Shown piece by piece: positions 33,345 through 45,600 of a stretch of 64,000 nt of DNA. The position numbers and the translations under genes are program-made. The stretch's first letter is position 1, and each line of letters opens with the position of its first letter. The notes beneath the pieces were generated by a model. That model saw only the letters and a list, made by a program, of their open reading frames with translations, was not told the origin of the DNA and made no database searches. Source of the stretch: Mansonella perstans (Eukaryota; Nematoda; Chromadorea; Rhabditida; Onchocercidae); contig JBAMDO010000132.1 in assembly GCA_037074765.1 (NCBI GenBank), forward strand, positions 1 to 64,000, in the 5' to 3' direction.

Positions 33345-35084
33345 CAGATGGTTTCGAACGTAGTGACCGTTGATAAGTCCAATATTGTACTCTGTGCTAA
33401 ATGTTCTGTGGAAATTGGAGTTATTCTAAAAAGTTTGTTTCTGCTATTTTATCCAATTAGCCTGTAGTTTCCTGCAATATTCATGTCATACAATATGATA
33501 CTATTCCAACCGCGATTACCATTTTCTTTTCCTGTTGTTTGGACTTCGCATTTTTGATCTTATTGACCTGTACTAGTTTATTTATCTAGTGGATTTCCAG
33601 TATTGTGGTAAGCTTTTCACTATCGTGCAAGCATTGCAGCACTAAGATCTGAAAGTAAATGAAATATGCACTATTTTTCAACATTAGCTCTCTTCGGACT
33701 AGCTATTGATCTATTCCGAAATACATTACTTGATTGAAATGAACTGATTTCTCAATATATTTTGCAGTTCACCTTGTTATCTTTTTTTTATTTTATAGAA
33801 ATATTTCTGTTCTAATTTTGATTTAATGTTTTGCTGTTGAGCATTTTATAGCGTTAGAAACACTTTCAGGAAACACTGACATTGTGCAGTTTCATCATGT
33901 AATGTGCAATCTGCTGGTAACTGATGATAAGGAAACTTACATAAATGCGAGGTAAGTTGATTTCTGACACTACATGGTGAGAATGTTTTGGTTAGTGTTT
34001 TTTTCCTTATTTGGATAGACATTGAATCTCATTGCCAAATATGACGAAATGGTTCAATCTCTTTCGAGAAATATAATCCGATAGGTAAAATATAATGTTT
34101 AATCTTATTAACCACGTAAGTGATGGCACAGTCATCCAGAATGATCTTTATTCTCATCTTTTCAATAAATAGTTTGCTATCAAATGTTTGCATGTACAGA
34201 TTTGGAACATTAGAACATTTCTTCGCCTGGATGTTGCTTTACCAATGTGAATCACAGACATCAGGAAAACTCCTCCTTCGATCTTACGATAAACGGCCCT
34301 ATTTATTGGTAACTTATCTTTATGTAATACGAATGAAAAGATTCTATTTTTTCCATAGTTTTTTCAATAAATTTATTGCAACCTGAAGATTTGGTTATTG
34401 GATTCATATGTTGTGGTATCACGAGGCGAGTTAGTCGAAACTAAAAATCAAGGAAATGATGGATCAGTTTACTCATTTCCAGCATTAAAAATGCTTTATA
34501 AGGTATCAGTTAAAATTAATCCAAATCTTTCACTTCAATTATTATAATTGAGAACAAAATGTTGTATTTTTTACCAAGCAATTTTTAATATTCGTTGTTA
34601 TTTGTAATATTTCAAATAAGGATATTTGTTAGAGCAAAAGCATAGTAGTTTTATCGGAATAAAAAAGAATTCTTCGGAAAATTAAGATTTTATTCCGATT
34701 AATTTTTTATCAATCATTTTTCACTCGAAAATTTAAGATATTTGATATTGAATCGGCTAAAACGGATCCACGTGCTAATGGTGAGGATGCCAGTGTGGGT
34801 ATACTAGACATGCCATTAACATGTTGTGTGAAATTAACCGAAATGCTACTTAAATCATCATTAGTTTTACCTCCAGCTGGGCGAAATGTTGGCCAATTTT
34901 ATGTACGTTGTTGATGTAACTTATATTTTAAATTATTTTCAAACTAAAAATTATTTGAATTCATTATCATTCATTATTTAGGTCTAAGCAATTTTCATAT
35001 CTAAGTTATTTGTTCTATCCTAGAATTCGTACAAATTTTCAGGTTGGGTTTCTAAAACTAAAAAGTGATGGATTGATAAATTGA
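30796..35084 (+). CDS. UBE3D: E3 ubiquitin-protein ligase E3D (UBE3D family)
   Basis: Ten exons (30796-30947, 31695-31924, 32230-32368, 32549-32768, 33348-33432, 33852-33951, 34200-34308, 34389-34502, 34738-34902, 35043-35084) total 1356 bases, giving 451 residues. UBE3D (UBE2CBP) is an atypical HECT-like ligase that binds E2 enzymes. Landmarks: a beta-rich N-terminal half, paired cysteines in RAECAECSATLL, LQSLPEDGWLD, a Cys/His stretch FCRDTCGAAAHSHGHHG, VISDSYFLVLRK, a second CxxC in NIVLCAKCSVEIG, IWLLDSYVVVSR, and the conserved end LLKSSLVLPPAGRN leading into VGFLKL. The order LPxDxW, DSYFLV, CxxC, WLLxS, LPPxxR matches vertebrate UBE3D; the paired cysteines probably bind zinc. Exon 8 uses a CTGAAG acceptor. 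The start is fixed by the adjacent TTTTCAG. Confidence 0.85.
33310..33347 (+). repeat. Very long T tract at UBE3D intron 4 acceptor
   Basis: More than thirty consecutive T residues run directly into the CAG of exon 5. It serves as an extreme polypyrimidine tract and is likely to vary in length between individuals. Confidence 0.85.
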
Positions 35085-36604
35085 TTACAGCTGAAATGCT
35101 GAAAAAAACAAATAAAAACAAATATATTTGTGAGAAAAAAGCCGTAAGTTTCACATTTTCTTATTTATGCGATGATTGATTAGTGTTGTGAATTCAAAAT
35201 GATCAGTATTTGCAATGATGTGAAGATTTTTTGTAAAAATACTTCGAAGGATACTTCGTAAAAAAAAAAAGAAAAATTTAGGTACTGAGATTATCCTCAT
35301 AGAGGTTAATTTGTTGCTCCCAATTATTTTTTCTCCAATAAAGGCGATTTGTTCTGTCGTTACGATAGGTTATCGTAATAACTTCAAAGATCACTATAGT
35401 CAAAATGAAAAATGAATGTTTGAAATGTAGTTTTGAGCTGTCATTTACAGAAATTTACATAATTTGCAGTTTATTTCCAGCAGTTTAAAAGCAGTTTAAA
35501 AAACTAATTTCTCGACGAAGGTTTACATTTTTGTCTTTGGCTGAGTTTTCTTTTAAGGTAATAAAGTTCAAAGCATTTTTTGGATTAAAAAAGCGTGCCG
35601 CATAGTTTATATGAAAAAAAAACGAAAATATGTAGTGAAAGACAGGAAAAAAGTGGAAAATATTATTTGTTTTCAAATTTGAACTTTCTTCAGAAATGCT
35701 CCTTTTATTGTTTTATCATAGTTTTCGAATTATACCTCTTCATTTTGGTGCTTTTCGTACTTCCAAAAATGAAAAAATAAGCATATTTATTTTTGGTGTA
35801 CTGTATTTGCTCTGTAATGGTTTGTAAATAAAGTTTTTGTTGAAATTAGGACATTGGATATGAAAGCAATTCTATGAGCTACTAAAATAAGTTTAAAGTA
35901 TTCTTTGCGACAAGACATGCAAATAGTTTGGTCTAGAAAGTTTGAGGAATAATGCGTGATTTATCGTTCTTGAAACTGATAACTTAAGAAAGTAGCTCAC
36001 ATACATCGACTAGAGATATCTCTTTCCTGGGCATATTTGTTCACATATGAAATTTCAGTTCAAAAAAAAAGTTACGATAATCTTAGGCCATAAAAATTAA
36101 AGCAAATATAAAAAGCAACCAAACGCTTTTGATATACAATGAAAGAGATGTGTTTCTTTCAAGCGGCAGAATGACTGAAAGCGATAGCAGACATTGTCAT
36201 CAGTAAGGTTAGTAAGGTAGAATATATTAGTTGCCGACTTTTCTGAAAAAAAACCTCAAATATTAATTGCTATAATTAAAGTAAATTATTGTTATCTTAG
36301 CTTTAAAATAATGATTATTTCCAATTAGGTAATGAATGCGATTTTAATGGAAAAATTTTACAATTTATTATTTTTAATACATCAAATTAGAAAACAGTCA
36401 TTAAAAGCCATCCTATTTGTGATTTTAATTGCTTATTTTTAGTAAGAATCCGTAATTTAAGCTTGAAACAAAATAAGAAAAATATTTCTTGAATTTTGTT
36501 GAAAGACAAATTATGAAGCGATTGGATGAAGAGGATAAAAAAAAAAAAGTTAAATTAAATCAAATTAATTAAGTGTTAATTAAAGTTGAGTATCAAGATA
36601 AAAA
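35085..36604. other. Convergent spacer UBE3D / S28 peptidase
   Basis: The 3' ends of two convergent genes lie here. AATAAA occurs at 35337-35342, a plausible UBE3D poly(A) signal about 250 bases past the stop. No exon was recognised; short open frames at 35485-35780 on both strands show no family sequence. Confidence 0.5.
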
Positions 36605-39600
36605 TTATACGTTCAATGTCGCTTCTCCCCAAGGATAGCCGTGTTTAATAAAATGGCATTTTTCTGATGGGGGTGATTGCCAATCGTTGTTATCCGGTAA
36701 TGGAATTGATGTTGGTAGTTCAGTACAATTTTTATACACCCAGCATCTGATTATACCTACGATCTATAATTTATGCAAGTTAAGTTTTAGTTGCCAACGA
36801 AATTATTAGATTAAGAATTATTTGCTGAATGCGAAAATTTCTTAGTTTCCATATTTTGATCGAACCACTAAAATTATTAGGATGCTTCAACTTGAAAAGA
36901 AAAAAATGGGATAGTAAATAATTCTTAGGACTTTTTGAAAAAGAAATCACGATTACTCATTATTATTATTATTATTATTATCATTATTATTATTGCTATT
37001 ATTGGTAATTATTACCTGAAATCGTGCATTTGTCACAGACGGTGGATCACAGCTGTTAGGTGTACGCAAATCAAGATAATGTGCTGCAGCTGATATATTA
37101 AAAATGTAAACACCATTCTTCATAGCATCCATGATACCAGGTGAATTTTCATAAACACCACCAGCAGACCATGGATCTAAATTACCATTCCTAAATAAAA
37201 AAGCCTCATTAATTAATTAATGAAAGTTAATTAATTGTATTATTGTTAAAATTTTGATAATATTATGCGTATATTTATTGTAAAAAAAAATCAATTATAT
37301 AATTACGATAAACTTACGAAAATATAATATTACTCGCAGCATTGTATGTTATTCCGTAACGTATTATTGCATCATTAGATTTATAGAAATCACTGGTATA
37401 ACCAGTATCTCGGAGTAATTCGGTACATATTTTAATATGGTTACCAAATGAATCATTGCAATTGTTCAGGAAGAAATCATTCTCACCACCACGATCACAG
37501 CTTTGTATTGTTAATGATGTACAAATCTGCAAGAAAAAAAAATGACTGAAAATACAGTATACAGTGAATAATTTAGATTTATTTTGTTAAATTTTAATTA
37601 ACCGTTTAATTTTCTATCAAAAATTTAATTATATGATAAGCTTATGAAAATACAATACCACTTGTCGCGAAATTCATAACGCGAAAATTCTAATAGGCTT
37701 AAATCTGATTGCATTAATGTCTTTTATGAGTTATCTAATATCTCCTATTTCTTTGTTGTAGTCTGACCTAACATTCAGCTATAAGCTGTCAAACTCTTTC
37801 CTACCATAAACTAACAAAGAGGCAGCTGCAACTAATATCTTATTAAACAAAGCCATTCTGTAACCGTGCCGAAATCCTTTGTTTGATGATAATGCTTACA
37901 TGCAATATATTGTACCTTCTCAATCAAGCTTATCTTTACAAAGGATTTCGTTTTTTGTGATCTTTAGCTTCTTGTAACTCAGCTCATTAATACTAGCCTT
38001 TCTCCGCCTACAATACTCAGTATATAAACTCTCAATCATCCCAAAAAGCCAAAAAGACCATTTTTGGGATTTGTTTACGGCTACTGGTTCTCTTCTCTTC
38101 ATCATTACCACTTTTATTATATATTAATGTTACCATTAAATACGCGTTGTATATAATTGTTACATAATTCTCGCGTTATCCAATTATTCTAATAAAAGGT
38201 TTAATTACCCAAGTTTGAGGTGTCAACGCAACTCAACTCAACGCAACGGTTTAACTACCCAAGTTTGAGATTCGACTGTGCCACGTTACAAAAATTTTCC
38301 CGACAATATTTTTTGGTGCCACGAGCCGGGAACCATGTCGAGCAGGTTTATTGTCAACATAGAACCGGTACTACAGGAGTTGGGACAACTGATCGAGGAA
38401 ACTAAGGGATTGGACTTAACGCCTCTCGACGAGCAGCTACCAAACAACGAGCTCTCCAAACAATGCGAGGCGAAAAGAAGAATCCTCGACCAAAATATCA
38501 AACTCCTCGAGTTGTACATTGGCATGATCGAATCGACCAATGGAAAATGGTTGGAATTTATCCAGAAAGTTTCGTCGTCGCTGGAGAAGATGGAAGAGGA
38601 AGAAAGATATGCGAAGGTCATCAGCGAAGAGGGTATTTTAATTTTGTTAACTAGCGCTAAGAAATTGCATGTGCTTTGGAAAATACATTTACAGGAGATT
38701 GAAAAAACATTGAAGGGACTAGGTAGGGTTAAAATAGAATCACCAGTCCCACAAGAACTCCAACAACAAGCGCCACGACCAGTTGAATCAACAGTTACCC
38801 TGCCTAAATTACCCCTGCCAACATTCAGTGGTGACCCTAGGGTATGGAGACAATTTTGGAGTGGCTTTGAGGCCGCAGTCCACAAGCACCCGATTCCAGC
38901 CATCCAAAAGTTAAATTATTTACTCTCTTGTCTCCGAGGGGAAGCTTTGCTAGCTGTCAGAGGCTACGACATCGCTCCCGAAAATTACGAAATAATAAAA
39001 GATATTCTTACCAATAAATTTGGAAAAACGTCTACCATCAAGAAGTCCCTCTTCAAGGAATTGGAGTCCATTAAGGGGAACGAAAGAGATTGGAAGGCAA
39101 CAGTCGAAGCGATGGAAAGAGTATTCCGACAGCTGGAAGCCCTAGGTGAGAATCTGGAACAATCTACCATAGAATACATCATCGAGTCAAGACTGCCGGA
39201 TTGGGCTATAGAGAAGGTGTATGAACAAAAGGAGAAAGAACAAGTATGGTCGGTTGCTAAACTCCGATCGTTCTTATGGAAACTGATTGAAAGAAAAGAG
39301 GAAATTGCCAGAACTTAATTCTCTAGTAGTGGAAAAACAAAGGATTTCGGCACGGTTACAGAATGGCTTTGTTTAATAAGATATTAGTTGCAGCTGCCTC
39401 TTTGTTAGTTTATGGTAGGAAAGAGTTTGACAGCTTATAGCTGGATGTTAGGTCAGACTACAACAAAGAGATAGGAGATATTAGACAACTCATAAAAGAC
39501 ATTAATGCAATCAGATTTAAGCCTATTGGAATTTTCGCGTTATGAATTTCGCGACACTCCCAAAGGGAGGAGAGAGAAGAAGCTAGAGTGTGGATTGAGG

Positions 39601-42600
39601 GTGGTTATGGTTATCATCGCTTTGTGTTGTTGTTGTTGATCTTTCATCACCTTCCATTGTTTGTTACAGCTCCTGCTTGTATTGCGCGATTTGTTGTGGC
39701 ACTTCTTGTACGACTAGCGATAGGTTGTTCTGGTTCATCTTCCTGTTTCTTGTCTAATTTCTCTTCCATATAGTTGGAAGCTTCTATTTCCATGGGGCAT
39801 AGCATTTTAATTGAACGATTAAGTTGTTTCCCATTAGGCATTTGGATTGTGGCATTCCAGATACTTCCATCACGTCCTCTGTTGATTTTAATTATTTTTG
39901 CTAATTTCCATATACCGCGAGGTATTTCGGGTTCCATTAATAAAACGATTTCATTCTCACGTGGTATTCTGGTTTCCACATCTCTTGGGGATCTATGATG
40001 CCTTTGAGTTCTTTCTCTGAGACTGGTTAAATATTCATTTTTCCAGGTCTCCCAGAATGTGTCCAAGATCTTGAGTGCATTCGACCAATATTTAACAAGT
40101 TTTTTTTTGTTGTTGAGTTTATGAGGAATAAATTCCTCTTGGTCTGCGGTGTTAGCGAGTGCCACAATCCAAATGCCTAATGGGAAACAACTTAATCGTT
40201 CAATTAAAATGCTATGCCCCATGGAAATAGAAGCTTCCAACTATATGGAAGAGAAATTAGACAAGAAACAGGAAGATGAACCAGAACAACCTATCGTTAG
40301 TCGTACAAGAAGTGCCACAACAAATCGCGCAATACAAGCAGGACACGCTAACACTCGCTAACACCGCAGACCAAGAGGAATTTATTCCTCATAAACTCAA
40401 CAACAAAAAAAAACTTGTTAAATATTGGTCGAATGCACTCAAGATCTTGGACACATTCTGGGAGACCTGGAAAAATGAATATTTAACCAGTCTCAGAGAA
40501 AGAACTCAAAGGCATCATAGATCCCCAAGAGATGTGGAAACCAGAATACCACGTGAGAATGAAATCGTTTTATTAATGGAACCCGAAATACCTCGCGGTA
40601 TATGGAAATTAGCAAAAATAATTAAAATCAACAGAGGACGTGATGGAAGTATCTGGAGTACCACAATCCAAATGCCTAATGGGAAACAACTTAATCGTTC
40701 AATTAAAATGCTATGCCCCATGGAAATAGAAGCTTCCAACTATATGGAAGAGAAATTAGACAAGAAACAGGAAGATGAACCAGAACAACCTATCGCTAGT
40801 CGTACAAGAAGTGCCACAACAAATCGCGCAATACAAGCAGGAGCTGTAACAAACAATAGAAGGTGATGAAAGATCAACAACAACAACACAAAGCGATGAT
40901 AACCATAACCACCCTCAATCCACACTCTAGCTTCTTCTCTCTCCTCTCTTTGGGAGTGTCGCGAAATTCATAACGCGAAAATTCCAATAGGCTTAAATCT
41001 GATTGCATTAATGTCTTTTATGAGTTATCTAATATCTCCTATTTCTTTGTTGTAGTCGACCTAACATCCGCTATAAGCTGTCAAACTCTTTCCTACCATA
41101 AACTAACAAAGAGGCAGCTGCAACTGCCTCTTTGTTAGTTTTTATTAAATATCTTATTAAACAAAGCCATTCTGTAACCGTGCCGAAATCCTTTGTTTGA
41201 TGATAATGCTTACATGCAATATATTGTACCTTCTCAGTCAAGCTTATCTTTACAAAGGATTTCGTTTTTTGTGATCTTTAGCTTCTTGTAACTCAGCTCA
41301 TTAATACTAGCCTTTCTCCGCCTACAATACTCAGTATATAAACTCTCAATCATCCCAAAAACACCAATTTTGGGAGTTGTTTACATCAACGGCTACTGGT
41401 TCTCTTCTCTTGATCATTACCACTTTTATTATATATTAATGTTACCATTAAATACGCGTTGTATATAATTGTTACATAATTCTCGCGTTATCCAATTATT
41501 CTAATAAAAGATTTAATTACCCAAGTTTGAGGTGTCAACGCAACTCAACTCAACGCAACGGTTTAACTACCCAAGTTTGAGATTCGACTGTGCCACGTTA
41601 CAAAAATTTTCCTGACACCACTTGTAGCACATATTTAGTAGAGTAGTTTCTATATACTTCAAGATACAATAATATATCATGAAATGATATAATTTCGATT
41701 AATATGATACTTTGGTAAGTTTATTATTTTATATAATTAGTTTTAACTTCAATATTTGCATAATCAATTAATTTATTTTATTATTTCTGCCATTGATTTT
41801 TTTATTAATCAACTTTTGTCAATTATATAGTTTATTGTTTAGTAGACAGAGATATATTCTATTAGTGAAAATTTTAAAAACCAATTTAATCTTGTATTTA
41901 GAATATACATATATGGCTGATGCATCTATCAATGTTTTTGTTTTTAGAGTTTATGAATTACGATAGCTAAAAGATATTGTGTCAAGAATACCTGCCAAGT
42001 CCAAGCAATACTGTCGTAATTATTTTCAAAAGTTGACGATGCATTGCAATTATTTGTAAAGCAATTATACGTAAGTTGTCCTGTATAATTATAGAAGACA
42101 TTGATAATTCTATATAATTGTTCGGCTAATCCTTCATCAGTTGTTTCAGCTTCTTTAGCATATTGACAAACATACTGAAAGAAAAAAATAACACAATTTG
42201 TCTGATTCAGTAAATTGTCATAATAAAATACGACATCAATAAATTTTAAATTAATGATACCGCTAGCATCTTAAAATTATTTCATATTAGGACAAATGAA
42301 ATTTACTAATTACAAATTGAAAACTTTGCATGTAGTTTTGAAAAAAATAATATGTAAATTTTTAATTTTGAAATTAAGAGAATTAAAAAATATTATTGAA
42401 ATTTATATTATACAAACAAAATGATATCCACACGCAGAAGTAGCTAAGTGTTAAGATAACATTTAATTATTTAATATCGATTTGGTAAAATAGTTCAATG
42501 ACTACTTTACCTTGACGGGATATCTGGGTAGAGATGTCAAGAAATTAGCCGGATATGGATAATCGATCATAGCCATGTAAAAAATAGCAGAAGAAATGTA

Positions 42601-45600
42601 TGAGTAGAGACTTATGAAATCATCGGGGTTTTTCATTTCAAAACCTGGTCTTGAGCGAAATATTTCATTCAATTTATTTCGATCATTTTCTACAACAAAT
42701 AAGTCAGTCGTAGAATAAAGCGTTCAACTTTTTCATGATATTGAAAAATATATCAGGATATCACAAGTTTAAGAAATAAAGAAGTTCTAATTTTATAATT
42801 TCATATTTGAAAATCGTTCTTAAATCGGATAGGATCCTAAAAAAAGTGGGAATTCAGACTTGAAAGCCAATTAATACATATTAAGAATTCACTGATAAAT
42901 TTTAGTGATTAAAAGATAAATAGCGGGAAATATTTTATAAGCAATTCCTGGAAGAGTTGAAATATGCGTGAAATGAATTTTTTCCAAGTTTAAAATATAA
43001 ACTTTCAATGTTTTCCGAGCATTATCGGATGATTAATCAGTGTAATATTTCATGAGGAAATTTATACTTTATTTTATAGCGTAATACATGCTGCTGTTTT
43101 ATTGTCAGATGAAAATTTGAAAATTTGGTATAATAACTTCCGAAAAGTATGAATTGTTTGTTAGACGCTTTTTTTTGTTTGCTAGGCGCTTTGCTAGGCT
43201 CTTGTATTTTTCTTCTTCAGATTATTAGGCTTGCACAGTGATTGTTCATTAATCGTTTTAAGTGCAATTTTCCTCTCTTCTCTTCCTTTCAGAAGATGAG
43301 TAAACGTATAAACGCTGATCATAATTGTATAGAAGTGTTCCGTCATACGAATTTTTTTTTTTTTTTGCATAATTTCAAACTTTTACCAGATAGATATAGC
43401 TTGAATCAAATAAAAATTGCCAGGGCTTATCTTAAATACTTTTCATAATAGGACATGCTTGCTTAAACTACTAATTGTGAAGAACTGAAAAAGAGTCTAA
43501 AATGACAAATATTAAGAAGAATGCGATGTAATAGAAAAAGTAATGAGTTAATCTTTTCCTTTTTATTTTTGAGAATTCATACTATTGTCATGAGTAATAA
43601 AAAAAAATAATGCACTGATGACAGTTGGCAGATATAACGGCAATTTTTTCCTACAATTCTTAATGAAAAATATTTAAATTTTTATGAGAATACCGTATAA
43701 GTCGTGCCAATTCTACTGTCTATTGTACAATATTCCTTCTATCCTTTTGCATGGAACAGCAGCGCTACTGCATAAGAGTGAAATATTGTATGAAAAAAAT
43801 ACGATATAAATCTCCTACATAAATATTTTTGAAACATATATAATAATTCATCTTTAATGGATTCATTTCTTAATTAAAAGCAATTAACCTGTTTGTGACA
43901 TTCCTGCAATTGCAAGAAATCCTTCTGAAAATACCTTCCAGTCACATCCGCTAGTTATATAAATGTTTGTTAGTACGTTACTCATGCGATCTGGACCTAC
44001 GTCTGTTCCATAGAAATTTCTTAGGGGTGCTGATGATGCCCAAGCTCTAGAATATTTAAAAAATTTGAAAGATTGTCGTTGAAATTTCATGTTGTGAAAT
44101 TTTTTCAAATTTTATGAATTATTAAATATTTTCAAAAGTTTGAACACTGGAAAATTCTGAGAGCAAATATTTAAGCAAAAATTTTTTCATTACATTACGT
44201 TGGAAGCGTATTAGTTCAGTAAAAAAAGCAGAAAATGATTCAGGATGTTTGTTTTCAATAATGATAAAAAATGAGAAATGATAAATAAAATTTTTTCTGC
44301 AGGACTTATTACAAATCTACGCTTGGACTTTGATTCAAACAATTTGCTTGAATAATACATCTATGCTTTTTCAATGTTTTTCGTCCATTTTCTCCAAACT
44401 CATTTTTTTTTCAAAGGAAGGAAATGTTGTAAAATAACGAATTCATTTTTTTTTTTAAAGGAAGGAAATGGTAATAAATTATATGAAAAAGAAAATGCCT
44501 TAATACCCATTCACAATATGCGGATATTTCATTCGAAGCCATGCAGCAAGCATACCACCATATGAACCACCGAAAACAATTACCGGGATTTCGGTATTTG
44601 TCGGACAAAAGCCAAGTTCGTCTCGATCAGTTCGCAGAAACGAAATCAGTTCTGCAAAATCAGCCAACGCTTGGATTTCACTTAAATATCCCAATCGTAA
44701 AACATCCTGAAATATGCTAAAATTTGAACTGAGGCCAACATGAATTATTGGTCAGCAGTATATGCTTGATATATGACACTTTTCATTTTGCTTTTCGCAA
44801 TACTGTAGCTAGGAAAATGAGATACTGCAACTTTAGACTCCCAAGAATGCAGTGATTAGTATATCCTAGAGTTCGAAAACCATTCGAACTTCAAGTAATT
44901 CAGTGATATTAGGAAATATTTTTAAAAAAGACACAAAATTAATAATTCAAAAGAGTACCGTATAACTTCCTCTTCCAAATGGCTTCGATTCACCGTAAAA
45001 CCGATGTTCTGCGAATACAACAGCAGCATGGAATTGTGGCGCAAGATCCCACATAATACCCTATTAATTTTACTAATTTTCACTAATTATTAATCAAAGC
45101 ATTATTGATAGATTTCTTAATGTATGCAAAAATTCATTAGTCAACAATATAAGGTGTTAATTAATTGATTAATTAAAGTAAACTTGAAAAAAAAAATCTA
45201 ATTTACCGTCTCTCGAGCAAATGTTTCAATATTTCCTTCGTTACCAGCATAGAAAAACAATGGTCCATCACATTGGAAATAGGAGTAATTCACTAAATAT
45301 CTGGAAAAATAATATAATGTCTTTTGCGCTTGAAAAAAAAATAATCAGCTTTTTTTTTTAGAAAAGGTTTATGAATAATTGTAAGAAAAATTAAATGAAT
45401 TAAACATTATGGAAGATTTGGAAAAATTAGAGAAATTAGGAAAAACTTAAATCAATCAATAATTCATGTAATATTTGTTTTTTGGATAGATTTTTGATTA
45501 AAAAATATTGAATTAAATGATGTTAAAAAGTTATATCAAAATACTCATTTCTTTCCACTTCTAAATTTCACTTCTTCCCTAAAATTATATTGACCGTAAC

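Larger units (their letters stand above)
37663..41617 (+). mobile_element. BEL/Pao LTR retrotransposon, pol-deleted and internally rearranged
   Basis: The element is bounded by two directly repeated LTRs (37663-38305 and 40957-41617) that start TGTCGCGAAATTC and end TTCC(C/T)GACA. It is flanked by the same five bases, CCACT, at 37658-37662 and 41618-41622. A 5-base target duplication fits BEL/Pao. Inside are a primer-binding site, an intact gag frame, an inverted piece of LTR plus pol C-terminus (39336-40157), a duplicated fragment (40158-40341) and a forward pol C-terminal piece. Protease, reverse transcriptase, RNase H and integrase cores are absent, so it cannot move on its own. It lies antisense to the host S28 gene, within an intron. 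Near-identical LTRs and an intact target duplication suggest a fairly recent insertion. Confidence 0.93.

Noticed and set aside
38286..38903. 205-residue minus-strand open frame opposite gag
   Set aside because: It is the antisense shadow of the gag frame, with no domain likeness and no start context.
39647..40240. 197-residue minus-strand frame as an independent gene
   Set aside because: It is a chimera across the inverted-repeat junction of the retroelement, mixing antisense and sense pol sequence.
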